A stretch of DNA of 64,000 nucleotides from Tomocerus qinae (GCA_020055645.1 CM034547.1:54686909-54750908); one strand, 5' to 3'. Shown: positions 27,301 through 42,900, numbered from the stretch's first letter. Notes: generated by a model from the sequence alone, not told the origin. Numbers and translations: made by a program.

Positions 27301-27967
27301 TGTACACATTTGTTTCTCAAGTGACAAGTAGTAACTGACTATATTTAATGTTTCGAGTGCGAGTTGTGATTGGCAAGTTTCCTTTTACTATTCCAACTTC
27401 TCTCTAGCTGGTAAATTTTCTCAAGTTATAAATATTGCATTCCATTAAGAGTATAATTATTGTTAACTATATGCAAATACTATTTTTGTATTAGTATCTA
27501 TTCAAACTAAACATAATTGTACAGATAGTGACATACATTCATATACAAACACACAATAATATTACATTTTAGTAATTTTGTCGGCTGTTCTCGTGCTCAT
27601 CTTTGTTTCATGCTTCAAAGAATCCTTTGAATTGTGTAATCTAGTTTGACTTAATGGGCATCCTGTCCATCTAGGAAATGTAAAAATATACAATCAAAAA
27701 ATTACTGTGCTGAAAATGGTATTTGTTTGTATTTGTTGCAGTAAATTGTAAAAATCAGCAGCCGGAGCTCTGAAAAGCAGAAATCTCAAGCAAGTTCGTA
27801 AATAAGTACGTGGAAAGAGATTTTACAAGGGCAATTTGCTACCAAAAGTCCGTAACGCTCAATACTGTCTCACCTTTGGATACAAATAAAAAGAAAATTG
27901 AGTCATTTGCTCATCACTTTTAATCAAGATAGGCATTTCGGTTCAGTGAATTTATATAATTGTCATA
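15356..27967. other. 12.6-kb intergenic stretch without a supported gene
   Basis: After the FAM21 3' UTR the sequence is AT-rich with scattered short open frames on both strands, none with a recognisable domain, paired splice sites or module pattern. A locally more GC-rich patch at about 22800-23205 includes a 45-codon open frame (see findings). The end of the stretch should hold the promoter and leader of the giant gene. A pyrimidine-rich acceptor-like site (ttgtttgtatttgttgcag, ending near 27741) could begin the 5' UTR exon that carries the ATG at 27968, implying further untranslated exons upstream. Confidence 0.5.
15387..15392 (+). terminator. Candidate poly(A) signal of FAM21 gene
   Basis: AATAAA lies 32 bases after the FAM21 stop codon. 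Other AT-rich hexamers follow further downstream, so a longer 3' UTR is also possible. Confidence 0.4.
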
Positions 27968-30900
27968 ATGGTGTTGAAAGACGGAAAAGAGAATGCCAAG
28001 GATGGTAAAAAGGGAGGAAAGAAGCAAGACTCGCCCAAAAAGGAGGAGAAGAATAAAAACTCGAAATGCATTTGTGAAATCTGCACCTGTGGGTAAGCAT
28101 CAACTAATTTTTTCTTATTTACAAATGTAATGTATCTCATAATATAAAGTTATATTTCATTTTCATATATAGTAGGTTACATCGCGTTTTTATATTTATA
28201 TCTAATGTCTAAAGATCCTATCTAATATACCAATAGGTAGTTCATTTTATTTAGTCAGCAAGCTAACAGCTTAAGGATTAAGGTATAATTAATATAAAGT
28301 AAACGCTAATGAAAGTATCTGATTTCTTTTAGAATGCTAAACGGCATACATGTACTTTTAAGAACTCTTACGTATAGAATTTTATGATTTTTATTGAACA
28401 AGCCTTATCATGTATCGTATATCATATCATAATACATAATATAGCCGGCACTAGGTACTTTTAGCATGCCCTGTGCTTTGAACACACTTAAAGTAAAAGG
28501 CCTTAAGTATGTAATAGCCAACGATAAAATAAATATTCCTATTCAATCGTGATAACGTATAATTGTCTTACGTAAGGGGACTTGCGAGTTATACTTAAGA
28601 CAATTCTCTTGTTTTCTCTCACAGCATAATTGCTATCTCGCAAACTTGTTAGCATTGAACTAAACTACTGTTTATATACGTATATTGTATAGTTGTCCAT
28701 CGTTGCAGTATAATTATTTTCTTGAAGTTAGCAGAAAACTGTGGTATTGGAGGAGGGAGATTCGTGCATTTCATTGAATCAATGCATTTATTATACAATT
28801 ACCAATTATTCATGTGCAATACGCATTCGAGAAGTCAAAGGAGGCATTGCTCATTGCTATATTACAGGTTGCATTATTTTTTTGCGGCATAACATACAAC
28901 ACAAATATGGTAAAAGAACCATATCTGTAGTTTTCATGTTATAGTTAGCTTTTAGTAGAATGCCCTTTTAATCAGAAACATTTGTGCACCATTTCAAGTA
29001 CATACTTATTCAGTTTCAAAGAACATTACTTTAGATTCAAGTTATTGATGTAAGAAGATGTATATCAATCAAGGATCGTTATGTTATGGAGTGCCCTATA
29101 GATGTACACTTCGTAAGTAGGTATGTATTTATTACCTGCCCTCCAGGCGGAAAGTAATGTTGACGAGACAGATTTAAAGAAAAACAACTTTAAAAAGAGT
29201 GCGTTCTACAGTGAGTATGGCAGAAGTATTTTTTGCATGCATAATTATATGCTACAAGATTTCAATACCATCTTGTCTGTCATCATTTTAGAAGCCTCAA
29301 ATTCTAATGAATTCAGGCGAAACTCATAAATATGTATAAAAATGGTTTACAGAAAAGGTACAAAGGAGTAGAAGGTTCAAGTACCTACTTTAGGCAGTTT
29401 AATACATCGAAATTGTATAAGTAGCTAAATCTAAAACAAATAGTTATACTATAATGAAACAAGTAACATTGCTGATTGGGAGATTAGAAAAAACTACTTC
29501 ACATGTCAATCTGTTTTGATTTGATTTGTAATTCTAAGTTCACTAACCAAGTGCTAGATTCAAGTGCGCATACTGCATCGTAAAGTTTAGCACTGCTGTT
29601 TAATGACTATATAAAACTATCATGAAGGACCTACCAATCAGTGGACAGTAAAGAGAAAAATTATATAAAAATAAATAAATTAATCGTTGTTCTAATGACA
29701 ATTTATTATCATTTAAATTAATCTTTATGTGTTTGAGAATCAGTGTTACTTTTGTTTGTTCTATTTCTACTTGTGCGATAATAATGTAAGCAAATAGTAG
29801 TGCACTTTCTGGTAATCAGTTTCCACTTGCACGTATCCGTAGTCTGTGAAGTAAAAATGCTTTATGTTTAAATGCAGTAATCATTTTATAGTGTATTCCA
29901 ACCGGTTTCATTTCAGTCCATGTGCATTTAAATTCTAAGGAGGTTAACAAATGAAATCAATACAAGATTGCAATAATTATCTTCTTCTAAAAAATTAGTA
30001 TTCTAAAACAGTTCTATTATGCTGTCCATCATAATAATGTGGCCCTTTTAGTGTTGAAAAGGCGATATCCATTGAAAAGATTCACTTGACTTCATTTAAT
30101 AGTGTTCACAGAGCATTAGCACTATATATATGGTATTACTCGGTACATGAGTAAAGTAGGCATGCGTATTATTTGTATGAACTGATATGGATTACAATAA
30201 ATGTAGCCGTAAATACATAGGCACTTATCTGAATCTCAGGCCGTATTGAAGACACAGTCTACATTTTAAACACTGATCTTGTCTTGGTTTACTTATAAAA
30301 CAAGAAAAACTAGGTATAGTCGTATCCTATCACTATGAACGCAACTTAACTACTGAATTTTTGAAGGACGAATTAATTTAATGTTTTGCTCGAAAATCCC
30401 TATACCTTAGATGCATCTGTAAGTTGCATTGTTGATTGCGTGCATCCAGACAGAACTTTAAGTTGCTAATATACTGAAATGTAATGGCATTGGCATTGAC
30501 AGAGAGTTTTTGCATTTGTTTTGCCTAAGGTTGAAATAATTATGCTGCTGAGGCTATGTGTGTATGTTCACCATTAGTGCCATTATACGGACGGGTTCCA
30601 AAAAAGACTGGCTCTGTAATGCGATTACAGTATGTATGGGTCTGCTATTTAACTGTGGTACCTTTTGCAGTGTTATAAATGGGGCCAGGGTTAGATTAGA
30701 TATCACCATCGCTATAATATTTTATTAGGTAGGTACATCCATTTCTTGCGTGCAGTCAACTACAAAGTGAGTTATAGTGAAGTACTATGTGCCAGCACAT
30801 AAAAATGGGACAGGTACTGGAACTTTGAGAAATGATAGCTTCTTCATGCACACTGCTGAAATATTACAGCGATACGTTGCAAAATGTAAAAGAACAATTC

Positions 30901-33900
30901 AAGAATATTGTGATCTACCTGTTACTATCCTGGGATTATCAGAATGTATTGCATTCATTTTAGATCGATAGTTAAGGTGGCAATAATGCTCTGAGTTAAT
31001 ACAATAGGCCTAAATTTTATCAAATACAAGAGAATCACATGCCCACATTTTCATATAAAAAAGCAAATGATGCCAAATGTAAAAAGTATAAAGTATCCGT
31101 TAATGATGCAGAGAAAATCATAATGATCTATAAAACAAATGTAAAAGAACATTTCGACATAGCATAGCTATAAAATAAAAATCTACCTATGGAAAAAAAT
31201 TAGTTCAATCTTCAATCAAAGAAAAGCATTTCGTTACAGTAACCTCCCTTTATTCTACAAACCATTCAGTTTGGGCAAAAATAGAAATTTTATTTGGGTA
31301 AATTGCCAAACGAAGTAGGTATTAAGTTAGATCTATAAATCCATAACATTGCAGTACCCTGTACCATTATTTTAAATCCACGATTCTAAATTGTCTTTCT
31401 TACCTTGAGTTGATGGTAGCTGCATTGTTACATACATTTGCATTTATATATCTTTGAATGAATTGTATTGATATGAACTTATTTTGTATTCATTCATTGT
31501 TATGTACATGTATGGATGGTATGTATGTATATAAAGGGTGTCTATGAAAAAAGAACAACAAACATAAATACAAGCTGTCGAGCATTTTATGTGAAACGTA
31601 TTTTTACTATTGTACTTTCACAAAAGGAAATGGGCCAGCTAGTATACAGTATTAGTCATCGTTCATCATTTCCACGCATTTAATATACTTGTGCTCCTTA
31701 CTTACACGTGGTAGGTAAAACTTTTGGAGCAATTAGTTGTTAAATTACCGTATTGAAAATTATACTTTCCCATTTAATGATTTAATTGGAAAGACATACT
31801 TTTCGCAGATTTGTTTTATATGGATGAGTAGGTATGTGCTGTTTCTGTACATTTACAACCATGTATGTACTATCCACATACAATGGCAGTGGACCTTTAT
31901 AAATATCTAGGTTAGTTTAGCTAAGTATTTATTTATAAACAATGCGGATACCCACTGATGATTTTCAGTCCTTTAAAGCTATAAAACGATGTATGATAAA
32001 TCAATTTGTTATTTCTTGGTCAGTCGGTCAGATGCAGTGGTTCATATGTTTGCTAATAATTGTACTATTAAATAATCGCACTGTTGGTTTGTATGCTCTT
32101 CTGTACTAAGGTTTCGGGTTTCATGGAGTCTTTGGACTTGATGTTTGTAGACGTTTGGTGTAGCTGTAGACAAGGTGTCTGCAACGATAAAATTGAAAAT
32201 AAAGCTTAATGGTATATCTTAGTGACAATGTGTTGCCCTTTGGGTATAGGTAATAAAATGGTAGTAAAGGAGGAGGAGGGAGGACTTTATATTATATAAT
32301 TTATAAGTGCCCGATATCTGAAGGAACTGAAGATGTCATAAGCAGAGTAAGTTGTGAGAGTTCAGTGAAGTAAAGGCATTGCAGGGGTAGAATGCAGATG
32401 TGCAGATTGCAGAGTTAGAACTTGGAACGGATCGGTAGAGCTCTGATATCATTTAACTGGAGAGACTGTGGCTAGATTGCAATGGAATTCTGGGAAGACA
32501 GGATTGCAATTTTCCATAGTTCACAGAAAACGGTGCTGGTCGAGTAGGAATTTTATTTGTTGTCTGCATTTCACTTCACACTGACTGTGAATATTAAAAG
32601 ACATGCAGTTCATTCCAAAATATTATCAATTGTCCAGTCACTCTCTAGTCTCTTTAGGCATTTGTGCCTCTTTACATGAAAATTGGCTATCATCGCCCTA
32701 CTCCACTGTATTAGGAGCGGAAACCAAAGCCTCTGTGCACGATTTTAAAATCATGACCAGACGGTATGCTAACCGTATTGCTGTTGACATTTATTCCATG
32801 AAAGCCCGGCTCAGGTATGTCTTTTATGAATATACCTAAGCACTAGTCTCTATACACTGTAGCAACTTGACTATACTTACATTGTTATGTTGTTAGTATG
32901 TACCTTTGTTCTGTATGAGTATGACCACGCTCAAATATATACAATGTCGTATATGGACAATTAGGTGTACGCAGTAAATACCTAGTGAATTACCATATTG
33001 CATGTATTATAATATTATGGCTAGATATATAATTCTTAGTTTGAAAAGTTATACAATAAAATTTCATTGTTATTATAAAAGCCGGATTCAATTAACATCT
33101 TAGTTCAAGTACCACTTGTGCTCTAAAATATCATAGTGACAAACTGCACTTATTCAATCTATCAATGTATTTGTGCTAAAACAACGAGCTGTAATGAACT
33201 TGAATTTGTAGTTAATTACAATACAAAAAAGGCCTGATTAAAAAAATTTTATTGAGTCAGTGAGTATGATTGAGCAGGGATGAAAACTAGCAATTTTCAT
33301 TTTGTTGCAAATATTTTCTTTGCTCTAAATTGTTTAGACCGTAGTAATAGTATAGTTCTTTCATTGCTAATAATGAATGCTAACTGTGCACACCAAGTAT
33401 ATTAATACCGAGCTTAAAATCACAAAATAGATGAGAAATCCATTGAGCTACACCTACCTATACATATATTTTGTTTAGAATGAGGTTATTGAGATTAATA
33501 ATTATCTCATCTTGAGATCGAGATCCACCAGCAAATTCTGGAATTTTGAATTTTGCATATATCTTAAGCATGCTATCTTATCTGATTGGTCTTAAACCCA
33601 ACACCTGCTTACATTAGTATTACAGCACAATGCCTCGGAATTAATTATTGTAATTAGTGGATAAAATGCATTACCGGATAGTATTTAGTGGCCAGAATAG
33701 CGCAACGATTAATGACATGCAGCTAATTAAACATTAAACTGCAGCAATCTGCTCTGTGTTCTGGCCCGCACACCTGCATCAACTCCTATTAGGAATTATA
33801 GTACTCTTTGACTATTAGTTATAATGTGTTCGTGTAGATTAGTACTGTTTGTAGTATATGTAATGTTCCTTTATGCATTATGGCACATAGATAGTCCAGT

Positions 33901-36900
33901 TAGTCCAGTACGGCTTACCTTTTACTTACTCTTATATTCACAAAGTAAACATACCTGCATAACTATAAAATCATTAAAGTGGCAATTCAGGCTCAATACT
34001 AGAGTTGTGATTTTGAAAAGATAACCCGTTTTAGCTGAGTTTACACCCTAATGTCTAAACATTTATTCCGTTATATGCCGACATGCATAAAATACATGCT
34101 CTAAAACAATAGCTAGCCCAATTTAATAAAGAATTAAAAGGGCAATTGTCTGCAGTTACATGTAGCAGGTTCATAAAATGGCAATAAAGCATAGATCGAC
34201 ATTGCTAGTATGCATTATAAGTATTAGTATTCAGTTTGCAAACCGTATAAGAACATGCTTGGTGAATGCCAACACATTAAATAGGGTAGTCATAAGTTTT
34301 AATATTATTTGTAAACTTGTGCACTAGTAGTTCATAGAAGACAATGCATCGCCCACCTACGTACCAAGCTATCCTGACACGTGGTGCTGGCATATACCCA
34401 TCATATTCTATGCGTCATAATTTTCAATGTTATTCCTCACCAGGATAAGTGCTTAGTGAACGGGTGTCTCAGATATTGCTGTAATATTATTTAATTTACT
34501 AATCCTATTACCTATAATGCAGATACAGATAAATAAAAATTAGACATGCACATTCAGATTAATAGCTATACAAAGAACGTATATAGTAATATAGCCTATA
34601 CGTAGTAAGTAGCATATTAATCAAATTATTAATTATAAAACTGAAAACGTCCTACTTTCTGTTCGTTTTGAGCCTTGAATAATTATCTTGAATTTATGTG
34701 TACATTGTCGAATTCATTTGAGGATTAGTATTCGTGAGAGAACGAAGCGAACGTAACAGTGATGTTGTATTTAGCCATCACATCAAGCAAAATTACGTAG
34801 TATAGCTCTACATGATGATAGGTGGTAAACACACGTAGACAGACTCTTAGACTTTCTATGCTATCCTTGTGTTGCCTTTTTGATGTAGCGTAATGGTGAC
34901 TTAGAGGCAAATCCAATCCTACATGCGAGTCAGATCAGTAGAGTACAAGCATGTATCTGTAATATCTAATGATCTGAAGACGTAGACGTCCGAGTGCAAT
35001 GCATCACTCACACTACACACCACCAACAAAGTGACCAACTGGTTCAACTCTTGCCATTTTAGGGCAAATAGCGCCCACGTTCTCCCAGCAGAGGTTGCTC
35101 ATTAGAAACCTCTAATCGGAAATTTTCAGGTGGATAATTTTCGCCCTCGCAGGCTAAATTCGATCACCTTCGTAAACTCGTTTGAAATATTACTATTGCG
35201 CTATACCACAATAAAATCTCCTTAGAGAACATACCAGCAAGTGTGGAGATGTTTACAAAGTACAATAAATTTGTATCAGCAACTGCTTTATGAACACATG
35301 TAGGTGTGAGGTGCAATGTACTATTTAGTTTTATTCGGTACTTTGTATGGAGCAGTCAAGACGAGTCAGTATAGATCTGCAAAATACTTTTAGCATTCTA
35401 AAGCTAATCGGCAAAAACATATTTGCACATCTCGTCTTATATAACTGGTCAGTTTGTACTTCATATTACTTTCATATAATATACTGTGTATATGTAGAGG
35501 GAGGCATGCAAAATACATGCGCTAAACAGCGACAGAAATTACTCACTGTCTACAATTAGCTCACAGCTAAATATGTTTAACTGCTGAAGATTCTGTTCAG
35601 TAGCAATTTTTCAAAACTAGTAGCAGTAGAAAGTTCATCTTTTGCAAAAACCAGTAGTTTATAAAATAATGCACACCAATTCATATTCATACCAAGTCCA
35701 CTGTATGCATAATCTCATTAGGCATATTGTCAAAAATATGAGACTGATTTCTAGTCGGCTATTAGTGCATATTTTATTATGGAGTTGAATACCAAATTAT
35801 CTTTCAACTGATTCAAGTAGAAATATTCATACATTTCCATTGCTGGTACTAGGAGATTTACATTGTAACATGGGGAATTTTCAGGTGTCTACAGTCGGAA
35901 ATGATATATTTGAGGAATAGAACCAGATGACTACAGAATTACCAATAGTAAATTATTGAAATTCCAGTTGAAGGTTGGAGATTACTCTAGATTAGACCTT
36001 CTATAATTATAATGGACGTCCAATGTGCAGAACCAATCTAGGTTTTTCTCTGCAATGATTTTTCACCAAATGATTTCCAGTAATTTAGACGGATGTACGT
36101 TTGAAAAGTAAATGTCAAGTTGTACTACATATGTATTAACATTAAATCCATTTGCTTACACATTCCCATTTGTAAACAGCAAATTCCATATCTCTATCAT
36201 CAGGGAGATTTTATCTGATGCAGAAAGGTGGAATTTAAACTATTACTAATAGTAAGCTCACCTGTAGTGTATTAAAACTGCAGGCATAATGTACATACAT
36301 ACATTAAAAATCAAGGCCAACGGAAAGGACGTGTGGTGTAGCGTATCTGTGTTTATCATCTAACAAATTATCATATAATAGAATTCTGTGCAAAAAGTGT
36401 GCATGAAATTGTACGTTATGTACATATTATATATGTTATAATAAAATACTGAATACTGTCTCAAATCTCAAATGGAATATTTCGATTTTTGCACAAATTA
36501 CATTGAAACTTTAAATGAAACCAAAAGTGGTGGGCTTTTAGGAAATTACGAGACTGCAATAAACCTGAAAATATTAAACCTCGTTTGACATCAATTACCG
36601 AATGAATATTGCCCATTTTATCATTCTATTAATCCTGATATGATAGTCAATAACATTAGTGGTAAATGTTTGTATAAATATTATAAAACTTAGGCTAATG
36701 TCAATAAACAAGTGAACTCTAGTTTAGGAGGCGGAGATGGTATTCGCAACTGCCTTGTAAGCTTTAAATATTAAAAAGCTCTTAGTACATAACAAAGTAC
36801 TTAAAGATGAGTTTAGGTCTGCCTGCATAACTTTAACTGTGCAGGACGGGCGAAATTACAGTTGTCCTTTCATAAAACACATTAATATTATTATATTAGT

Positions 36901-39900
36901 GTTTAGTCCCTGAGAATAATTGTCATTCTGCAAACTATCACATTCTCCTTTGTCATCCATTTGTTATAATCAACACTGTACGAAACGGGAACGGATGATG
37001 TAACTAAAGATGATGATGTCAGACATTCAATAGTAAAGTAAACAGAAGATTTGCTTGAAGCTATTTACATGACATCACAAGCTTACTGGACTATATAAAG
37101 TCATCATTTCAATATCATGCTAATAAATACTTTTAGTTAAGTGAGCATGGATTGGGTATACATATTGTTATTACAAAGTAATGAGTGACCTAAGACCTGG
37201 ATTTGCAAAAAATACAAGTATGCAATGACATAATCATTTTTAACACTAAGTATGCGTGTATTGCAGTTGAATATAGTACTTATGTCATGTCATAGACATC
37301 CATACTTCTAAGAATAATGGATGTCAAGTACTTGTAATGTGGCATAAATAGGTTAGTACACCAAGGCATTTTTTCTTTCAGAAACATGGCAAAATCTATT
37401 TTATTATAGATCACTTTCGTGTTAAAAGGATCATTTTGATCCATTAAGTTTGAGTTCATTATCCAGATAAAGCGTATGTGGAGTTTATCGTAAGTTATGG
37501 TGTAGTTTTTATCAGGACATAAGCACATTAACTTTAACGGTCAATATATTTCATCCATAGTTTAAATGAACAGATCAACCTTCCACAATCTAATTTAACT
37601 GGCAATAACATACCAAACGCATTATTTCCCGTATATTAATAGTAATAACTTTACAGCCGTCGCAAAGAAAGTGATGCACAAGAGTAATAGAATATCAATG
37701 ACAGAAATAGATGCAATATAGACGCCTGTGTACATTCGGCCAGTAGAATGGTTGAGTTGGATAAATCCTATATGACTTAATGCTGTAAATAAGAGGAACT
37801 CCAATTTTTCAAGTAAGATTAATTATTTTGATGGCAATAATACCATTATCAGCAGTCCCTTTGCTAATATATAATGGTAACTGACATGTCTGAAAAAATT
37901 GAAGCATGAAGCCTGCATATTTAGTATGTAAAGTAGACATGAGTGTATTTTGATTGACTAATTAAAACGCAATTACTTGTTGAATAGAATTGGCTAGCTT
38001 CGCTGGTAATGTATTACTTAAATACATATCAATCTGTATTAAAGAATCTACAACTTAAAGCCTAGTTACAGATGCCAAAATGTTATTTTCCATCTATCTG
38101 GTACATTAAGGTCAAACAAACAAAATAAAGCCAGGATTCACTTTGTTTGTTTGCAAGTGGCTATGAATACGTAAGTAATTTGCATATTGATAGTCCACCG
38201 ACTCGTTTTTGCAAGAGCGTATGTTGCTTGTTACTACTATTTGAATTTGAATGCATGTTAATATAACATTACTACTGGCTACATTGCATGGACATATCTC
38301 TAATAACAAGTTGTAGTTATGAATTTGGACACAGAGTTTTATATGCTATACATAATAGTACCACATCATAAACATAAAAAACTCGCATGGTTTAAGATGT
38401 TAAAGGTCATTTTATTACCAAGGCTTGACGATATCTATATCGTATATAGTACATTAAAAGTGTATAATGATACATTGCCAAAGTCTTATTGCAAGTGCTA
38501 CAGAATGTAAAACATGGATTTAAATGGGTGTTTTGCGATAGTCTAGCCAAGTAGAAGTTGTGCAGTGTTATTAACTGCAAATGCAAATAATAGTCGGAGT
38601 TTGCTGCGTCAACTCTGATATCTAGTTATGTGTGCTTGACATATGAAGCTACGTGGGTTAATTCTGTGTGGAGGGGATACTTGTACTTAAAATTAAAAAT
38701 GCAGAGTTGTTTAGTGTGGCTGTGGCTAGTAAAGTCACATAGAGAAAAGTTGAATATGACTAAGAATGAAATAAATATAATCCTTGGTTAATTTGCAAAG
38801 GTTTGCAAATATGGCTTACGTTGTTGCCAATTACCTTCAGATTTCTTGTGTAGGAACAAATTGTAGGCAGGTACTATGTATAACTGCGTCAAAAATGTAA
38901 TGCTACAAAATAATCATTTCTACTGTCTGTGTCTGAGCATCTTTTTTTCATATCAACCTGCACCTGCAGAATTTCTTAGGATTGACATTTTACATCCCGT
39001 CCATGGAGCTGATTAGAAAGAATGGACTCTAAAGTAAGATTTATAAGCTGACGGATCAGAAGATCATAAATGATAAGTAAATTAGGTTTGCCTCTGCCTG
39101 GAGGTAAAAGAACTAGACCCTAATGTTGAGGCAGTGATATTAGTAAGTTGGGAAAAAGGCATAGATACTTTCTAGTTAAATACATTTTACATTGCACCTT
39201 GCACTTATCGGCAATTCTCTACCGAGTGTGTACCTAATTGGCAAATATTATTTTTAAAAGATGAAATCATTTCTTGGTCTCATAATCTCTCCTTCGTTCC
39301 TGTTTTCTATTCTCATTATCTTATTAAATGACCCTGCTTGACTTCTTCAAAGTTTTTTCTATTTCTTGTCTACATAAACTCGCCCATTGCATTTGCAAAA
39401 GCAATTTGTGTTATGGCGAATATTGTACTCCCAGGCACTTGCAAAAATCGTGATCCGAACTGATGAACTATTTGGCTCGGCATCATATGTATTATTTTCA
39501 TTATGTTCACACTCTATACATATATTCAAAGCGTAGACGGAGAATTAGTTGCAAACTTTGACGAAACTTAGACAAGATATAAGAGTAGTAAACGATAAAC
39601 TACGAAGGATCGATATGTGATGCAAACTGAAACTGTGATACTTAACATGGCAAATATGACATGGGCAAACTTGACGAATTTAATTTTTTAAGTTGATCAG
39701 TAAAGTAATGTTACAGAAGAAATTTTGAAGCCTTTTTTATTATTTAAAGGCAATTCCAGGGCTAGTCATTGAGCATCAGGTATTTTAAATGCTCGGCAAT
39801 TTACAGCGGAGGAGATAATCGACTAAAATTATTGCCTATCCCATGTACAAACAAACTTCGTGAGTCTATGGCCATGTTATGGCATGTCACTCATTCCCTT

Positions 39901-42900
39901 AACTATAAAACACCGGTGTACACAATTTATGCAGTTGTGGTAATGGTAATAACACCGATTGCACTTTGGGGTTTACTAACGGTTGGCCCTGTTTCGCTGA
40001 GAACGCTAACCTAATCCCCTGCAATGCTAATTCCTTCAAAGTAACGTGACTGTTAAATTGTAACCTTCGACTGTCTGGAAAAGGTAGCTTGTTTTAGTAA
40101 TTTCTATAAATAATCTTTGGATTTAACAATAGAAGGCTTTCATGAAATTGCAATTCATTTCATTGCACGTTTTGCCTGCAATAACATTTAATAATTCAGA
40201 AAATTCAGCTTCATTTATACCTGGGGCATCATTTTTGGTAGAACCCTAGAAAGCCCAAACCACAACCACACAAATGAATAGAATATGGTTTTATTTGCAT
40301 GATTGCAATTCTAGATTAACGACTGTTCATGAATAGGAAAGGTAGCATCCAGAGAGTAGGCAGTTATGTTATGACATTCATTTGTGAATAATATTTCTCT
40401 AGCGGGCGGGAGAGTCTCTGCCTGAACTACTAATGTTGACATTTGGGTAAGAGAAGTGGTGTCGCCATTCTGTCTTATATATACATCAATTATTCAGTTA
40501 TTGAATTGGCCGAGGTTTGTCTAGCGTGGAATATGCAATATATGTACATACTCTACCTGACCATGAAGTGATTGTACTTCATGAGTCCAGTACAAGTTTT
40601 ACATTAGGTATTGTCAAAGACATTGAGTGTAAATAGTCGATAAGCTAAAGCTGATACTTATATAACGGTAAAGAAATAATCAAGGACAAGCACGAAATGG
40701 GAAAACCCAAACAATGCAATGCACAATTATGATTCATACTTCAAATTGCCTCACCAAATTCACCATTGCCATTTTATATTGATTTTAGCATTACGGATTC
40801 GGAGTTTTGCTTTATGCAGATTTTTTGCACTGGTTGTAATTTCGCAGAAATGCATTGGAAATGTCGTGAGCAGAGGCCGGACCCAAAATGTCAATGTCTG
40901 CTTGAACTAGACATATTATTATCTGTGTATTTCGGTTTCGGTTCCCAGTTCTAGCATTACATAATCCGATTTTCATTTACTGCACTCAGACATGACATTG
41001 TCGCATTTTATACTAAATACATGAAACTACATCATTATTTACATGCGTGCGGTTACATATTTAATTTCGTTTACATAAATACTAGTACAGACGCAGAGTA
41101 CATACCTAATGAGAACGCATATAGTAAATAAATACAAAGTAGAGTACTACTATATATAAATACATAGGTAGTTAAGCGAATGTGAATTGCACATAAAATT
41201 GGGGAAAGTTGATTATAGGTTTAAAGCTATACGGGTGTAGTAGTACCTCTGCCAGTTTGCCACTAATAATTCCTAGGTAGGTAGCATACTCTGTGATAAA
41301 AATCCTCTAGGGTTTTGAGATTACAAGTAAGTTTAACCTGGAGATAAAATATACGTACCTATACGTATAAGGTAAATACACTTATTATACGAATCTTGCT
41401 ATAATCGTGATTTGAAATTTTATATATAAGAAATAATTTTGGATCTATAATTTTTGCCATTTGTGCACATTTTGCATACGTCCCTTTCTACATATTTGTA
41501 ATGAACCCGGTACTTTCAGCCATTAAGCCACAGCTTGCAAGTTCTTCTGTTACGGACCTGAATGAATTCAATTTTATGAAATTCGATGATTGCCTATACA
41601 TATGCTATTAAGCTAATGGAGGAGTTGCTAATTTTAGTCTACCAGCAGTGGAAAAATGTCAAACTTTTGTAGTAAAGAGACATCACTGTTGGGTACACAG
41701 ACAGGTCGTTGTACGGATTATTAATTTTCTTTTCTTCTATGACTTTGTTTCAAGTAATAAATGTCTCAAAGCTTTACTCAAACAAAGAACTAGTGTATCG
41801 ATTATATGATTTCATGGGACATACTTTACTATGTGCTAAAATTGTGTCAACTGAATAGCTGGATGTGGGGTTATTAAGGCTTAAATGCATGTATGTATTT
41901 CAATATCTCTGTACAAACAATGATATAGGTATAATATGGAAATAAGCAAATAATTAAAGAAAAAAAACTAAGCCAAATGCTTATCATTCACTCAATCATA
42001 CTGCAATAGTCTCCACATTCATGCGACACAGCAGCCATGAGATTATATAATTGTTTGAGAACCCTGTTGAGTAATTTCCATTTTCCAAAAGCCTGAGACA
42101 CACAACAGGTAACGACAACTAGACCAAGACGTGTGTGACAACATTTTCTGTACTACCTCTTGAGTCAGCTAATTAGAATTAGGTCTTTTGTATTCAAACC
42201 CACCATAATGCAAACCAACTGCTACCTTTACCAAAGAAGTGTGATTTACGGAGATATACTAATTTAATTTTTAGTTGCTGAATAGCTAAGCGAGTCTTTA
42301 CGAGAACAATAAGAACTCTTCTAACAGGCCTAGTACTTAATTCATATTGATTGAATATCCTTTCTCCAAGTTCATTGACGCCATACCTTTGTGAAGTAGA
42401 CAAACGACGGCGCTTCCTTATATGGATACTCTATCTTATTGCAAATCTCAATAACAAATAGATTCGTAAGCTTTTAAGCAATTCAGTATAATATGCTCAT
42501 TAGTAAAAGTACATTAAATGTAGGAGTTTTGTGCATCAGAATCATCAGAATGGTATTATTTTAATGTGTACCTAGTCCAGTGGATAAAATGTAGTAACAA
42601 TATGTAATGTGAGCTTTCTTTTTTCTTTCAGACGACACAGGTGCCCACATAATAACTTCACAATTGACCATATCAAAGACAGCCAGGGCAATAATCCACG
42701 AGAATGTGTATCTACAGAAAGCCGTGAGCAGTATAAGGCGTATACTCAGGTAAACCAATAATTAATGATGTATACTTGGTTTGGGAATACCATCATTTGA
42801 TATCTTATGCATGTAATTTTCGTATCTCATTGTGGAACAACACCTTCGCTCCTGTTTTAGGCTATGACGCGTGAGAATTATCATACAATGACAAAGTTTT

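Noticed and set aside
28561..28605. Hairpin with 10-base arms aattgtctta/taagacaatt
   Set aside because: The arm length is within chance expectation for AT-rich sequence, and it has no flanking duplication.
40766..40954. Cys-rich open frame (FCTGCNFAEMHWKC) in the giant gene's first intron
   Set aside because: The spacing does not fit a known zinc finger, the start codon is poor, and there are no flanking splice sites or related copies.
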